Notes: a model not told the origin generated them from the sequence alone. DNA of 20,252 bases from Gemmatimonadaceae bacterium (GCA_002726335.1 PBSR01000097.1:1-20252); one strand, 5' to 3'. Numbered from the stretch's first letter, positions 8,686 to 16,865 are shown. Translations and numbers: made by a program.

Positions 8686-10653
8686 ATGTCTGGCGGAACC
8701 GACTCGAACACACAGCAGGACAGGACGAGCGCGATCTCCGGAGTGACGGCGAGGTCGGTACTGGTGGGGGCGGCTCTATGTCTGGGCATCGGCGTCGCCG
8801 ATCCATACTCCGTCCTGGCCGTGCAGTCCCCCAGTATGACATTCGACATGAGTGCACCGGGGGCAATCTTCCTCTTCTTCGTCCTGGTAGGCGTGGTCAA
8901 TACCTGCCTGCGCCTGATCCGGTATGATCTCGCGCTGACCCGGTCCGAGCTTGTCACCGTCTATATCATGATGCTCATCGCTTCGGCGATCCCGAACCGG
9001 GGCGTGATGAGCCTGATACCGGTTATTGCGGCTCCGTACTACTACAAGACGCCAGAGAATCAGTGGGACGAGAACATCCTTCCCTACATCCGCGACTGGC
9101 TTGTACCCAACGACAACCTGGCGGCCAAGTATCTGTACGAGGGTTTGCCCCAGGGCATGCCGACGCCCTGGATGGTGTGGATCCAGCCGTTGCTGATCTG
9201 GTTCTCCTTCTTCATCGTGCTCTATGTCGTCATGATCGCGATGATGGTCATCCTGCGGAAGCAGTGGATGGACAACGAGCGTCTCGTCTATCCGATCATG
9301 CAACTCCCCATGGACATGCTGCGCGAGGAAGGCCGGGGATCGCTGGTGAATCCCTTCTTCAAGAATGCGATCATGTGGCTGGGCTTCGCCATCCCGTGCA
9401 TCGTACTGACGCTCAACGCGCTCCACGACTACCTGCACATCCTGCCCCGGATCAATCTGAACCAGCGGTACCTGATCTTCAGGAACCAGGAGGAGTTGTT
9501 CGTCTACATCGTCTTCTCGATCATTGGTTTTACCTATTTCGTCAACCTCAGGATCGCTTTCAGCCTCTGGTTCTTCAATCTTGTTTTCAAGGTTCAGAAG
9601 GCTTCCATGAGCATCCTGGGGTGGACGGTGAGTGAACAGCTGGGTCCCTACAGCCCGGGGCGATCGGCAATTCATATCCATCAGGACATGGGAGCTATGA
9701 TCGTGCTGGTTCTGGTGGGCGTGTGGATGGGGAGAGGGCATCTGCGAGATGTGTTCAACAAGGCCTTGCGTGGTGACTCGAAGGTAGACGATTCAGCGGA
9801 GATCATGTCCTACCGGGCAGCAGTGCTGTGTATTGTCGTGGGGTTCGCCTATCTCGCATTCTGGCTGTGGCTTTCCGGAATCCCCATGCGGGTACTGCCA
9901 CTCCTGCTGGGGGGCGCCTTCGTGCTGTTCGTTGCCCTGACCCGGATCGTTGCCGAAGCCGGCATCGCCTGGGTGGCTGGCCCGATCACCGCGCCCGCCC
10001 TGGTGGCCTCAGGTCTTGGCACCTCAAGTCTCGGTGCCCACGTCCTGGTGCCGGTGAGTTTCAGTTTCGTCTGGGCCGGCGAAGTGAAAACGTCGGTCAT
10101 GGCCTTTGCGGCCAACGGGTTGCGGCTGGTGGAGCACGTCACGACCGGCCGCAGGAGACTGTTCTGGGCGATGCTGCTGGCCGCGACAACCTGCTTCATC
10201 GGCTCCGCCTGGGCTATGCTCAACTGTGGCTATGACTACGGAGGGATCAACCTCGGACCCAGGTTTTCGCCCTTTGGTGTCCTTGCTCAGGCCCCCTTTG
10301 CGGAATACGCCGGTCCCTTCTCCCGCAACCCGGCGGGAATCCGCTGGGATGGCTGGTTCTTCACGGCGATGGGCGGCGCCGGCATGTCCCTGCTGATGCT
10401 GGCGCAACACCGCTTGCTCTGGTGGCCCTTTCACCCTCTCGGGTTCGCCATCAGCAGCGTTTGGGCCATCCACTTCGTCTGGTTCAGCATCTTCATCGCC
10501 TGGAGTCTCAAAGCGATGATCCTGAAGTACGGCGGACCCAAGATCTACGCCAAACTGAAGCCCTTCTTCGTGGGTCTGATCCTTGGCGAATTTGTGACTC
10601 AGGGCGCCTGGCTTGTCATTGATGCGATGACTGGCGTGCGTTATGTCAGCTGA
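8686..10653 (+). CDS. Polytopic inner-membrane protein of the DUF6785/DUF6784 type, candidate transporter
   Basis: 655 residues with roughly 12-13 hydrophobic segments, for example ~22-46, 58-78, 90-112, 163-190, 229-247, 271-300, 336-348, 378-397, 403-419, 447-464 and 493-511, with three more before the C-terminus. Marks I recognise from this uncharacterised family are RKQWMDNERLVYPIMQLP (191-208), a His-rich HIHQDMGAMI (330-339) and RIVAEAGIAWVAGP (420-433). I am confident of the membrane nature, less so of the exact family name. The family loosely resembles oligopeptide-transporter-type proteins, but no substrate is established. ATG 8686 has no good ribosome binding site; it is the only start that keeps the first membrane segment and fits the 71-base gap after the previous gene. 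It lies 12 bases before the zinc dehydrogenase, at the head of the sugar-acid block, so uptake of that block's substrate is a reasonable inference. Confidence 0.8.
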   Translation: MSGGTDSNTQQDRTSAISGVTARSVLVGAALCLGIGVADPYSVLAVQSPSMTFDMSAPGAIFLFFVLVGVVNTCLRLIRYDLALTRSELVTVYIMMLIASAIPNRGVMSLIPVIAAPYYYKTPENQWDENILPYIRDWLVPNDNLAAKYLYEGLPQGMPTPWMVWIQPLLIWFSFFIVLYVVMIAMMVILRKQWMDNERLVYPIMQLPMDMLREEGRGSLVNPFFKNAIMWLGFAIPCIVLTLNALHDYLHILPRINLNQRYLIFRNQEELFVYIVFSIIGFTYFVNLRIAFSLWFFNLVFKVQKASMSILGWTVSEQLGPYSPGRSAIHIHQDMGAMIVLVLVGVWMGRGHLRDVFNKALRGDSKVDDSAEIMSYRAAVLCIVVGFAYLAFWLWLSGIPMRVLPLLLGGAFVLFVALTRIVAEAGIAWVAGPITAPALVASGLGTSSLGAHVLVPVSFSFVWAGEVKTSVMAFAANGLRLVEHVTTGRRRLFWAMLLAATTCFIGSAWAMLNCGYDYGGINLGPRFSPFGVLAQAPFAEYAGPFSRNPAGIRWDGWFFTAMGGAGMSLLMLAQHRLLWWPFHPLGFAISSVWAIHFVWFSIFIAWSLKAMILKYGGPKIYAKLKPFFVGLILGEFVTQGAWLVIDAMTGVRYVS

Positions 10654-10665
10654 AGGAAGAACACC

Positions 10666-11697
10666 ATGGTGAAAGCAGTTCAAGTGAGCGGTCCCACGGC
10701 CATTTCGGTGGTCGATCTTCCGCGTCCAGTTCTCACCCCGGGTCAGGTGAGGGTCAAGGTCCACCGCGTCGGGGTCTGCGGCACCGATATCTCGCTGCTG
10801 GCCGGTAAGCTTCCCTTTGCCTGCTACCCTATCGTGCCCGGCCACGAACTGGCGGGGGAGATCATCGAGACAGCGGGGGAGTCCTCCTTCGAGATCGGCG
10901 CCCGGGTGGCCGCCAACCCCCTGGAGCACTGCGGTCGGTGTTCTGCCTGTGAGGCCGGCAACATCCAGTACTGTGAGGATGTGGCGGTTCTCGGCGTCGT
11001 ACGGCGAGACGGCGCTTTTGCCGAGGAAGTAGTGCTGGACGACAGCATGGTGCGGGACCTGCCGGCAGCCCTCAGCTATGATGACGGAGCCATGACCGAG
11101 CCGGTAGTTATCGCCGAGCGCACGGTGCGGCGCGGGGGGATCGGCAGAGGAGATTGTGTCGCCGTACTCGGTGCCGGCAACATTGGTCTGCTGCTGATTC
11201 AGGTGGCGCGTCTGGCGGGGGCGGGGAAGGTGTTGGTCAGCGATATGCTGGAGTACCGGCTGGCTCTGGCCCGCGGTCTTGGCGTCGACCGTACTCTCAA
11301 CGCGTCAGTGGAGGATCTGGTGGATGTGGGGCGCGATGAGCTTGGCGGCTTCGACGTGGTCATCGATGGTGTTGCCACCGAACAGACCTTGCAGCAGAGC
11401 ATCGAGATCTGCCGTCCCGGCGGCCGCATCGTCATCTACGGAGTGCCCGATCCGGGTGCTCTCGGCGTCGCCGTACTGGACGCCTTCCGCAAGGACCTGA
11501 CGATTCATACATCGCGGCTGTACCCCCGGTCGTACCAGGCAGGTTTTGAATTGCTGGAAAGCGCACAGCTCGATCTGGAGACCCTGATCACCACCCGGGT
11601 GACACTCGACGAACTGCCGTCCACGCTTCGCGATGTGAGCGCACAAAAGGGCGAAATGCTCAAGGTCCTGATCCATCCACAGGAGACCACTGCCTGA
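10666..11697 (+). CDS. Zinc-dependent medium-chain alcohol dehydrogenase, sorbitol/idonate/gulonate 5-dehydrogenase-like
   Basis: 343 residues, the usual length of the family; ATG 10666 is preceded by AAGGAAG. Catalytic zinc residues are C38 (GVCGTD), H60-E61 (VPGHE) and E145 (TEP). The structural zinc site is complete: C89, C92, C95 and C103. The nucleotide fold follows with GAGNIG (169-174) and VSDMLEYRLALA, where Asp 193 at the end of the second strand favours NAD over NADP. Segments such as LPFACYPIVPGHE and GAFAEEVV resemble E. coli RspB and IdnD-type enzymes that oxidise C5 of aldonates (L-gulonate to D-fructuronate, L-idonate to 5-ketogluconate). Threonine or sorbitol dehydrogenase activity cannot be excluded. 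It sits 12 bases after the membrane protein and 20 bases before an SDR, a pairing like IdnD-IdnO. Confidence 0.9.
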   Translation: MVKAVQVSGPTAISVVDLPRPVLTPGQVRVKVHRVGVCGTDISLLAGKLPFACYPIVPGHELAGEIIETAGESSFEIGARVAANPLEHCGRCSACEAGNIQYCEDVAVLGVVRRDGAFAEEVVLDDSMVRDLPAALSYDDGAMTEPVVIAERTVRRGGIGRGDCVAVLGAGNIGLLLIQVARLAGAGKVLVSDMLEYRLALARGLGVDRTLNASVEDLVDVGRDELGGFDVVIDGVATEQTLQQSIEICRPGGRIVIYGVPDPGALGVAVLDAFRKDLTIHTSRLYPRSYQAGFELLESAQLDLETLITTRVTLDELPSTLRDVSAQKGEMLKVLIHPQETTA

Positions 11698-11717
11698 ATG
11701 GCGAGGAGGGTACGCAG

Positions 11718-12491
11718 GTGAAACGGTTTGATCTCGAGGGACAAACGGCCCTGGTGAGTGGGGCGAGCCGCGGTATCGGCAGGGCGATAGCCCTTGCCCT
11801 GGCTGAGGCAGGTGCGGACGTGGCCGTGGCGGCACGCAGTAGCGAGGATCTTGAGGCCCTGGCCGGGGACATCACGGAGATGGGGGTCCGGGGGCAGGCC
11901 GTACAGCTCGACATCAGTGCGACATCGACCATACCGGCCGCCGTCGCCAAGGTCGTCGATCATCTGGGAACCATCGACATCCTCTTCAATGTGGCCGGTA
12001 CCAACGTCCGCGGCGCCATCGAGGAGATCGACGAAGCCCAGTACGACGAGGTGATGGATGTCAACATCAAGGGAGCCTATTTCCTCTGTCAGGAAGTGGG
12101 GAAGGGGATGATGGCGCAGAAGCGCGGCAAGGTGATCAACATCGCTTCCCTCACCACCGCCATCGGCCTGGCCAAGGTGACCGTATACACCAGTTCGAAG
12201 GGGGCCCTGGGGCAGCTCACCAAGGGCCTGGCGGTGGAGTGGGGGCCGCACAACATCCAGGTCAATGCCATCGCTCCCGGCTTCATTCTGACCGACCTCA
12301 ACCGCAAGTTGTGGGAGAACCAGGAGATGCTCGATTGGGCCACAGGGCGCACGCCGGCCGGCCGCCTGGGGTCGCCTGACGACATCGTGGGCACAGCGAT
12401 CTATCTGGCTTCGGGAGCCTCTGATTTCGTTTCCGGTCAGATCCTCTTCGTCGACGGCGGTATCATGGCGGGCAGCCCCTGGCCGCTGTGA
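11718..12491 (+). CDS. Short-chain dehydrogenase/reductase, gluconate 5-dehydrogenase/KduD-like
   Basis: 257 residues, classical SDR size. GTG 11718 is the start, with GAGGAGGG at 11703-11710. The NAD(P) glycine motif is SGASRGIG (14-21); R18 plus the AARSSE end of strand 2 would tolerate NADP. The strand-4 motif reads NVAG (91-94) instead of the common NNAG. The catalytic tetrad is N116, S144, Y157 and K161 (YTSSK). The C-terminal half (HNIQVNAIAPGF, RTPAGRLGSPDDIVG, ASDFVSG, FVDGG) is closest in my reading to gluconate 5-dehydrogenase (IdnO) and KduD-type sugar-acid reductases. In this operon it would reduce the 5-keto acid made by the preceding dehydrogenase, for instance fructuronate to mannonate, as known for SDR-type mannonate oxidoreductases. 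Exact substrate is unproven. Confidence 0.9.
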   Translation: MKRFDLEGQTALVSGASRGIGRAIALALAEAGADVAVAARSSEDLEALAGDITEMGVRGQAVQLDISATSTIPAAVAKVVDHLGTIDILFNVAGTNVRGAIEEIDEAQYDEVMDVNIKGAYFLCQEVGKGMMAQKRGKVINIASLTTAIGLAKVTVYTSSKGALGQLTKGLAVEWGPHNIQVNAIAPGFILTDLNRKLWENQEMLDWATGRTPAGRLGSPDDIVGTAIYLASGASDFVSGQILFVDGGIMAGSPWPL

Positions 12492-12541
12492 GCAGGATGG
12501 CTGGCTCTTATCAACGTTCCGCATTGAGAGGAGGATGAATC

Positions 12542-13177
12542 TTGAGTTTCGAGGTATACGACTTTCGGCAGGACAAAGACATACGGAATCTCCTGGTGAC
12601 GCCGCAGATCCGCGCCCGCTTCGCCCGCATGGAACCCGGCGAGGAGGCGGGGTATCACAGCCACGATCTGGGGCACGAGGTCTTCCTCGTGCTGCAGGGA
12701 CGAGCCCTTTTTACGATCGACGGGGACGAGAAGGAGCTGGGACCTGGTGAGATGTGTGTGGCCCTGGTGGACCAGGTTCACAAGGTCCGCGCCGTCGGCG
12801 ACGAGCCGATGGTCATGTATCTGTCGGTTACCCCCCATATGCAGCCCACACACACCAGTCGCAGTGAGACTGGAGAGCGACACCCCCATCATTTTCCACC
12901 GTCGAGTTCCTACGATGTGGTGGCGGATCCAGCCACTTCGGTGGAATCCCTGATCGATCGCCATCTGGCGGCCACCGAGGCGGCGGGAGAGGCGGCCCAG
13001 GCCAGCGCCCAGGTCCAGCGGCACCAATCAACGCAGTTGCGCGCGGCGCTTGCCGCAGGTGACAAAGACGCCGCCCATCGGGCCGGACTGGCCATGGCGG
13101 CGGCCCATGATCGGACCATGCGACTGCTCTACGAGATGGCGGACACGTGGAACGATCTGGCGCCACACGCTGGCTGA
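12542..13177 (+). CDS. Cupin-domain protein with C-terminal helical extension
   Basis: 211 residues starting at TTG 12542. The perfect AGAGGAGG (12527-12534) is seven bases upstream. A nearby ATG at 12535 is in another frame and gives a meaningless 71-codon reading, so the TTG start is preferred. Residues ~22-95 form a cupin_2 barrel. Motif 1 fits well: G37, H39, H41, E46 and G53 (YHSHDLGHEVFLVLQG), and H80 in motif 2 (LVDQVHKV) supplies the last metal ligand. A metal-dependent small-molecule or sensing role is likely. After a His-rich linker (RHPHHFPP), residues ~125-211 are predicted helical and Ala-rich (AAGEAAQASAQVQRHQ, AGDKDAAHRAGLAMAAAHD); I do not recognise this extension. It sits between the SDR and a Gfo/Idh/MocA gene. 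It may be a sugar-acid isomerase/lyase or a ligand-binding accessory protein; the sequence does not decide. Confidence 0.82.
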   Translation: MSFEVYDFRQDKDIRNLLVTPQIRARFARMEPGEEAGYHSHDLGHEVFLVLQGRALFTIDGDEKELGPGEMCVALVDQVHKVRAVGDEPMVMYLSVTPHMQPTHTSRSETGERHPHHFPPSSSYDVVADPATSVESLIDRHLAATEAAGEAAQASAQVQRHQSTQLRAALAAGDKDAAHRAGLAMAAAHDRTMRLLYEMADTWNDLAPHAG

Positions 13178-13232
13178 AGTCACACACGAGAAAAGCTGGA
13201 CACCCCAGGGTCCAGGGAAAGGTTGGTTCGCT

Positions 13233-14306
13233 GTGAGTCCCGTAAAGCTCGGTCTGGTTGGATGTGGTGGCATCGCACAGATACAGCATCTGCCGTCGCT
13301 GATGTCGCTGCAGGAGGAGTTCGAGGTCGTGGCCGTGTGTGATCTGTCGGCAAAGCTGGCCAAACACGTGGCCGGCGAGTTTCATGTGCCCCTGGCAGTG
13401 ACCGATGTCCGCGATCTGCTGGCCGCGGATGTCGATGCCGTACTCCTGTGCCCGGCCGATCCGAAGACGGATCTGGCGGTGACAGTGCTGGAGGCCGGCA
13501 AGCATCTGCTGGTGGAGAAACCCCTCTGTTACTCCCTGCAGGAGGCGGACCGGATCATTGCCGCCACCCCTCCAGGAACCGTGGCGCAGATGGCCTACAT
13601 GAAGGTCTTTGATCCGGCCTTCGAGGCCGCCCAGCGCGAGGTGGTGGACATGGAGGACGTGACCTTCGTGCAGGTGAATCACCTGCATACGGAGAACCGG
13701 CAGCACCTGGAGCAGTTCAGACTGAAGCGTTTCGATGATTTTCCACCGGAGGCGGGCCGGAGAATGGGTGAGGCTCGCCAGGCGGCGGTCGACGAAGCGC
13801 TGGGAGACGTTTCGGCCGAGGCGAAACGGGCTTTCTTCATCCTCGCCAACAGCATGATCCACGATCTGTACGGGTTGCGCCTCATGCTGGGGCGGCCGGA
13901 AGCAGTGGTGAACACGGAGATCTGGCCGGACGGGTCGTCCATCACCTTTGTGCTGGCCTACCCTGGCGGCTGCCGTTGTGTGGCCAGTTGGGTCGATCTG
14001 CCCGATGTATGGGCTTTCCGCGAGACCCTGGAGGTCTATGCCAGCGATCGACGGGTCCTGCTCACCTATCCCACCGGTTTCGCCCGCGGGATCCTCTCAG
14101 AGGTGACCATCCACGGAATCGATGGGGACGGAACGTCGTTCGCCAAACAGCCTGCCATCGAGTGGGAGAGCCCCTTCAGGCGGGAGCTGCGGCATTTTCA
14201 CGACTGCATCGTCAACGGGGCTGCCTGCCGGTCCTCCGTGGCTGAAGCCCGGCACGATATCGCCCTCATCATCGACATCATCAAGGCCTATACGAACCGC
14301 GCGTAA
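13233..14306 (+). CDS. Gfo/Idh/MocA-family NAD(P)-dependent oxidoreductase
   Basis: 357 residues from GTG 13233. AAAGG (13218-13222) lies ten bases upstream. The frame is open back to 13050, but that would overlap the cupin gene and put 61 unrelated residues before the Rossmann fold, which should begin at once. The dinucleotide motif is GLVGCGGIAQ (G10, G12, A15), followed by VCDLSAKLA and VDAVLLC. The family's EKP motif is at residues 95-97 (LLVEKPLCY). The C-terminal half is the alpha/beta substrate domain (NSMIHDLYGLRLMLG, WASW-like strands, RRELRHFHDCIVNG). The family oxidises or reduces sugars, inositols and related compounds; substrate not assignable. It follows the cupin by 55 bases and precedes UxuA by 53, so it probably belongs to the same sugar block, perhaps as an entry step. 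Confidence 0.9.
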   Translation: MSPVKLGLVGCGGIAQIQHLPSLMSLQEEFEVVAVCDLSAKLAKHVAGEFHVPLAVTDVRDLLAADVDAVLLCPADPKTDLAVTVLEAGKHLLVEKPLCYSLQEADRIIAATPPGTVAQMAYMKVFDPAFEAAQREVVDMEDVTFVQVNHLHTENRQHLEQFRLKRFDDFPPEAGRRMGEARQAAVDEALGDVSAEAKRAFFILANSMIHDLYGLRLMLGRPEAVVNTEIWPDGSSITFVLAYPGGCRCVASWVDLPDVWAFRETLEVYASDRRVLLTYPTGFARGILSEVTIHGIDGDGTSFAKQPAIEWESPFRRELRHFHDCIVNGAACRSSVAEARHDIALIIDIIKAYTNRA

Positions 14307-14359
14307 TCGGCATAGAAAAACAGACCTGCTCACATCATGGACGAGGATGATCACAGATT

Positions 14360-15403
14360 ATGAGCAAGATGAAGGTCGGGCTGGGGATGTACCCCGGTCT
14401 GCTGACCCCAGAAAACTACCGCTTCGCCGTCCAGGCCGGCGCCACCCACGTGGTGGCCCACCTGCCCGGCTTTTCGCATCGCGAGGGACGCGGCCTGCCG
14501 CCGGAGAAGATGTGGACCTACGAGGAGCTCGATGAACTGAAGCAGGGCATGAACGCCGAGGGACTGGACTTCTACGCCATCGAAAACTTCGAGGTCATCC
14601 ACTGGTACGACGTCCTGCTGGATGGCCCCAGGCGCGACGAGCAGATAGAAGGCCTCAAGGAGTTGCTGCGCACCATGGGAGCGGTGGGTATCGACACCAT
14701 CGGCTACAACTTCAGCCTTGCCAATGTCTGGGGCCGCATCATGTCCGACAAGCCTCGCGGTGGCGCCACGGCATCGGCGTTCAGCCAGGACCAGGCGCCA
14801 CCGGATACCGAGATCCCCAATGGCACGGTGTGGAGCACCGAATACGACCCGCAAGCCCCGGAGGGAACCGTCGGCATTGTTACCGAGGAGATGATCTGGG
14901 AGCGCTTCGAGCGCTTCCTCAAGGACCTCGTGCCCGTGGCGGAGGAGGCCAACGTGCGCCTGGCCATGCACCCGGCAGATCCACCCCTGTCGACCTTGCG
15001 CGGAACGTATCGCATGGTGCACAAACCGGAACAGTATCAGCGACTCCTGGACCTGGTGCCCAGTCGCTGCAATGTCGCCGAGTTCTGTCAGGGCACCATC
15101 GCCGAGATGGACGGCGATATGGATGTGTACGAGGCCATCGCCAAGTACACGGCCCAGGGAAAGATCTCCTACGTCCACTTCCGCAACGTCGTCGGCAGCG
15201 TGCCGGAATACTACGAGACCTTCATCGATGATGGCGATGTGGACATGGTCAAGGCCTTGCGTCTGTACCACGAGAACGGCTTCGACGGCGTCCTCATCCC
15301 CGATCATACGCCGCAGATGGCCTGCGATGCCCCATGGCACGCCGGCATGGCTTACGCCCTGGGTTGGATGCGTGCCGTCATCGGCATGATCGAGGCCGAG
15401 TGA
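14360..15403 (+). CDS. uxuA: Mannonate dehydratase (UxuA-like TIM barrel)
   Basis: 347 residues, ATG 14360 with a weak GAGGA 12 bases upstream. Typical UxuA proteins are 350-395 residues. UxuA turns D-mannonate into 2-keto-3-deoxy-D-gluconate. The family's metal and catalytic residues appear in order: H204 (AMHPADPP), C243 (EFCQGT), H273 (YVHFRNV), D315-H316 (IPDHTP) and a Tyr near 332 (MAYALGW). The N-terminal QAGATHVVAHLPG and mid-region IDTIGYNFS match the UxuA pattern, while the E. coli-type motif after YNF is changed (SLANVWGR). GDVDMVKALRLYHENGF is also family-typical. I therefore call mannonate dehydratase or a close relative with altered substrate range. It follows a dehydrogenase/SDR pair that could make mannonate and lies 11 bases before a sulfatase. 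Confidence 0.85.
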   Translation: MSKMKVGLGMYPGLLTPENYRFAVQAGATHVVAHLPGFSHREGRGLPPEKMWTYEELDELKQGMNAEGLDFYAIENFEVIHWYDVLLDGPRRDEQIEGLKELLRTMGAVGIDTIGYNFSLANVWGRIMSDKPRGGATASAFSQDQAPPDTEIPNGTVWSTEYDPQAPEGTVGIVTEEMIWERFERFLKDLVPVAEEANVRLAMHPADPPLSTLRGTYRMVHKPEQYQRLLDLVPSRCNVAEFCQGTIAEMDGDMDVYEAIAKYTAQGKISYVHFRNVVGSVPEYYETFIDDGDVDMVKALRLYHENGFDGVLIPDHTPQMACDAPWHAGMAYALGWMRAVIGMIEAE

Positions 15404-15414
15404 CGGGAGGACCC

Positions 15415-16839
15415 ATGCGGGTTTCTACACCATTTCAACGAACATCAGACCGACACCTCGAGCGGTTCATCCTTTCGGCAGTCGCCACACTCATTGTGGC
15501 GGCCACGGCGACCCAGTCGGGGGCGGTGGAGCCTCCTCGACCCCACGTCGTGATCGTGATGATCGACGCTCTCAGACCCGACCATCTGGGTGCGTGGGGC
15601 AAGCCGGAACTGCGGACACCGCACCTTGACCGCGTCGCAGAGCAGGGGGTGTTCTTCCGCAACATCTTCGCGCCGATGCCTTCCAGTGCGCCATCACGCG
15701 CAACCATACTGACCGGGCGTGCCCCGCACACACACGGCGTCCGGATCAACGGTCGAAACCTACCGCTGGCAGAATTGACACTGACCGAACTGCTTGCCGA
15801 CAACGGGTACACCACGGTGTCCACCGGTCGGTTACAGCGACAGTTTGATCAGGGATTCGAGCACGTGAACATTGGCGGGGGCGAACTGGCAGACTCGCTG
15901 GCGGGGGTGATGTGGGACTCGCTGAAATACGGTGATGCCGAGGACGGTCATGTGTCCACAGATGTCGCGCCAGACGTGCGGGCAGCCATCAAATGGATGG
16001 CCACCCATGGCCACGACGAGGCGCCGACCTTCCTATGGCTGGACATGACCCACAACCTGCACGAAGCATGGCGTCCACCGCCCCCCTATGACACGATGTT
16101 CGACGCCGATTACACCGGCCGTGATGTCAGCGTCAACCCCATGTACTCGCCGGACCTGACCGAACGGGAGGTGCAGCACGCCCACGCTCTCTACGACGGC
16201 CAGGCATCGTTCGTCGATAGCCAATTCGGGTGGTTCACGAAGGCACTGACCGAACTGGGTCTGTCGGAGCGAACCATCCTTGTCGTGGTGAGTGACCACG
16301 GAACCTATCTGGGTGAGCATGATCTGTGGCAGAAGTGTCCCGTCATGTTCGACCCCGTAATGCGTTCCACCCTGATCGTTCGGCAGAACGGCGTAGTTCC
16401 GGCGGGTGTACAGATCGAGAACCTGGCTCAACTGAGCGATGTTTTCGCCACCATCCTCGATCTGGCGGGACGACCGGTCCCGGACCGGGCCGCTGGCTCG
16501 AGCCATTCGCTGAGGTCGACCTGGGAGTCGAAAACCTCCGTCAGGCCAGCCGTGTTCATGGAATTCTGCCAATACAAAGGCACCGCGTCCAAGGCGATTC
16601 GCTCTGAAGACTGGCTCTATGTCTACTTCGAGTCAGTTGGAGAGATCCCCTGGGGAGAGATCTCTCCCGCCGACGTGCTGCGCGCCAAAGGCTGGCCCAG
16701 GAGACTGCTCTTCGACGTGAAGGCTGATCCTGATCTGACAGTGAACCTGGTGGACCGGCACCCTGAGGTCGAACGCCAGCTGCGCATTCAGTTGCTCGAC
16801 TGGCTCATCGCCAGCGAGAACGATCTGGACAGCCGGTGA
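15415..16839 (+). CDS. Secreted serine-type sulfatase
   Basis: 474 residues. ATG 15415 has GGGAGG (15405-15410) close by and begins a signal peptide (hydrophobic FILSAVATLIVAATA, cleavage around residue 37). The frame is open upstream into uxuA but that region is not coding for it. Type I sulfatase signatures: metal Asp 51 in MIDALRPDHLG; modification site S91-A-P-S-R95 followed by ATILTGR, so formylglycine would come from Ser, not Cys; and VVVSDHGTYLGEHDLWQK (D294, H295, H302, K307). Ser-type enzymes are matured by a radical-SAM anSME protein, which is not in the window. It would remove sulfate esters from a sugar or polymer in the periplasm or outside. The position 52 is Ala where some sulfatases have a second Asp. 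The gene ends the block and is followed at once by a hairpin. Confidence 0.92.
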   Translation: MRVSTPFQRTSDRHLERFILSAVATLIVAATATQSGAVEPPRPHVVIVMIDALRPDHLGAWGKPELRTPHLDRVAEQGVFFRNIFAPMPSSAPSRATILTGRAPHTHGVRINGRNLPLAELTLTELLADNGYTTVSTGRLQRQFDQGFEHVNIGGGELADSLAGVMWDSLKYGDAEDGHVSTDVAPDVRAAIKWMATHGHDEAPTFLWLDMTHNLHEAWRPPPPYDTMFDADYTGRDVSVNPMYSPDLTEREVQHAHALYDGQASFVDSQFGWFTKALTELGLSERTILVVVSDHGTYLGEHDLWQKCPVMFDPVMRSTLIVRQNGVVPAGVQIENLAQLSDVFATILDLAGRPVPDRAAGSSHSLRSTWESKTSVRPAVFMEFCQYKGTASKAIRSEDWLYVYFESVGEIPWGEISPADVLRAKGWPRRLLFDVKADPDLTVNLVDRHPEVERQLRIQLLDWLIASENDLDSR

Positions 16840-16840
16840 C

Positions 16841-16865
16841 CGGGGCCAGGCACGATCTGGTCCCG
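16841..16865 (+). terminator. Candidate terminator hairpin after the sulfatase
   Basis: A 9-base-pair stem (CGGGGCCAG paired with CTGGTCCCG, one G-U) with a 7-base loop starts two bases after the sulfatase stop. It is followed by a modestly T-rich stretch (GTCGTGTTGTTCG) with no real T tract. Its place between convergent gene blocks supports a transcription end, but the missing T run keeps this tentative. Confidence 0.5.

Noticed and set aside
12535..12750. ATG-started 71-codon frame at the cupin start
   Set aside because: The frame after TTG 12542 gives a full cupin with all metal ligands; this one gives a short Arg/Gly-rich peptide.
12828..13862. Minus-strand frame opposite the cupin and Gfo genes
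   Set aside because: Covers two well-supported plus-strand genes in antisense and shows no motif.
14337..14363. Eight-codon mini-frame (MDEDDHRL) ahead of uxuA, possible leader peptide
   Set aside because: No run of regulatory codons, no attenuator hairpin and a poor ribosome binding site; most likely chance.
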